This document shows positions 5,545-5,621 of a stretch of DNA of 5,621 nucleotides, piece after piece. This stretch comes from Planctomycetales bacterium. Lineage in GTDB: Bacteria; Planctomycetota; Phycisphaerae; SM23-33. A program made the position numbers and the translations under genes. The DNA lies in NCBI GenBank assembly GCA_030642005.1, contig DAOWOP010000175.1, positions 1-5,621 on the forward strand, read 5' to 3'. The notes under the pieces were generated by a model that made no database searches, was not told the origin of the DNA, and saw nothing but the letters and a program-made list of their open reading frames with translations. How positions within the stretch are numbered: position 1 is the first letter of the stretch; each line of letters starts with the position of its first letter.

Positions 5545-5578
5545 AAAAAAACCGACGGATAGCTATCCGTCGGCTTTT
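5545..5578. terminator. Bidirectional intrinsic terminator (22-bp perfect palindrome)
   Basis: Bases 5552-5573 form a perfect palindrome with 9-bp stems (CCGACGGAT and ATCCGTCGG) and an AGCT loop. On the minus strand it is followed by seven T residues (complement of the A run at 5545-5551); on the plus strand by C then four T residues. The stronger U-tract favours termination of minus-strand transcription entering from beyond the window. A minus-strand frame open from 5619 ends in TAG inside the stem (…KRERIDFHERIRKADG), a possible gene end. Confidence 0.8.
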
Positions 5579-5621
5579 CTGATGCGTTCATGAAAATCTA
5601 TCCGTTCACGTTTGCGCGCGC

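Overview
The window looks like ordinary chromosomal sequence, fairly GC-rich, from a free-living bacterium with sparse operons, interrupted at one end by an insertion-sequence remnant. The style suggests a Planctomycetota member, possibly Phycisphaerae-like: few Shine-Dalgarno sequences, many intergenic palindromes, a YcgR-like PilZ protein and a Tat-exported phosphoesterase. No single marker in the window proves this, so treat the taxonomy as inference.

Layout. Bases 1-203 are non-coding and hold a nested hairpin (38-94) and a degenerate 7-bp tandem repeat (172-199). Two minus-strand genes follow and may be co-transcribed: a Tat-targeted metallophosphoesterase (542-1375), then a small Nfu-type Fe-S scaffold (204-461). 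A 193-bp divergent intergenic region (1376-1568) carries two dyads and a plausible plus-strand promoter. The plus strand then carries an LPG-synthase-TM/UPF0104-type membrane protein (1569-2591) and a YcgR-like PilZ protein (2691-3467). A large, nearly continuous palindrome of about 108 nt followed by a T-run (3471-3585) ends that transcription unit. An Ogt-type O6-alkylguanine-DNA alkyltransferase gene follows (3628-4152).

The right-hand part is mobile or repeat DNA. Bases 4165-4274 are a repeat mosaic: a 15-bp inverted repeat, an inner hairpin and three copies of one decamer. Next comes a minus-strand IS3-family element resembling the IS407 subgroup. Its OrfB is intact with a D-D-(35)-E triad, and it has a textbook-like -1 frameshift heptamer. 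Its OrfA has lost the N-terminal helix-turn-helix region, so the element is probably a 5'-truncated remnant. Bases 5414-5621 hold a repeat-rich spacer and a perfect-palindrome terminator that works in both orientations; a minus-strand gene may end there.

How the genes relate: these are housekeeping and envelope or repair functions without an obvious shared pathway. I do not see a new multi-gene system. The most interesting unexplained signal is the set of intergenic nested palindromes at 38-94, 3471-3578 and 4165-4259. Two of them share a similar inner hairpin core inside unrelated 15-bp outer arms.
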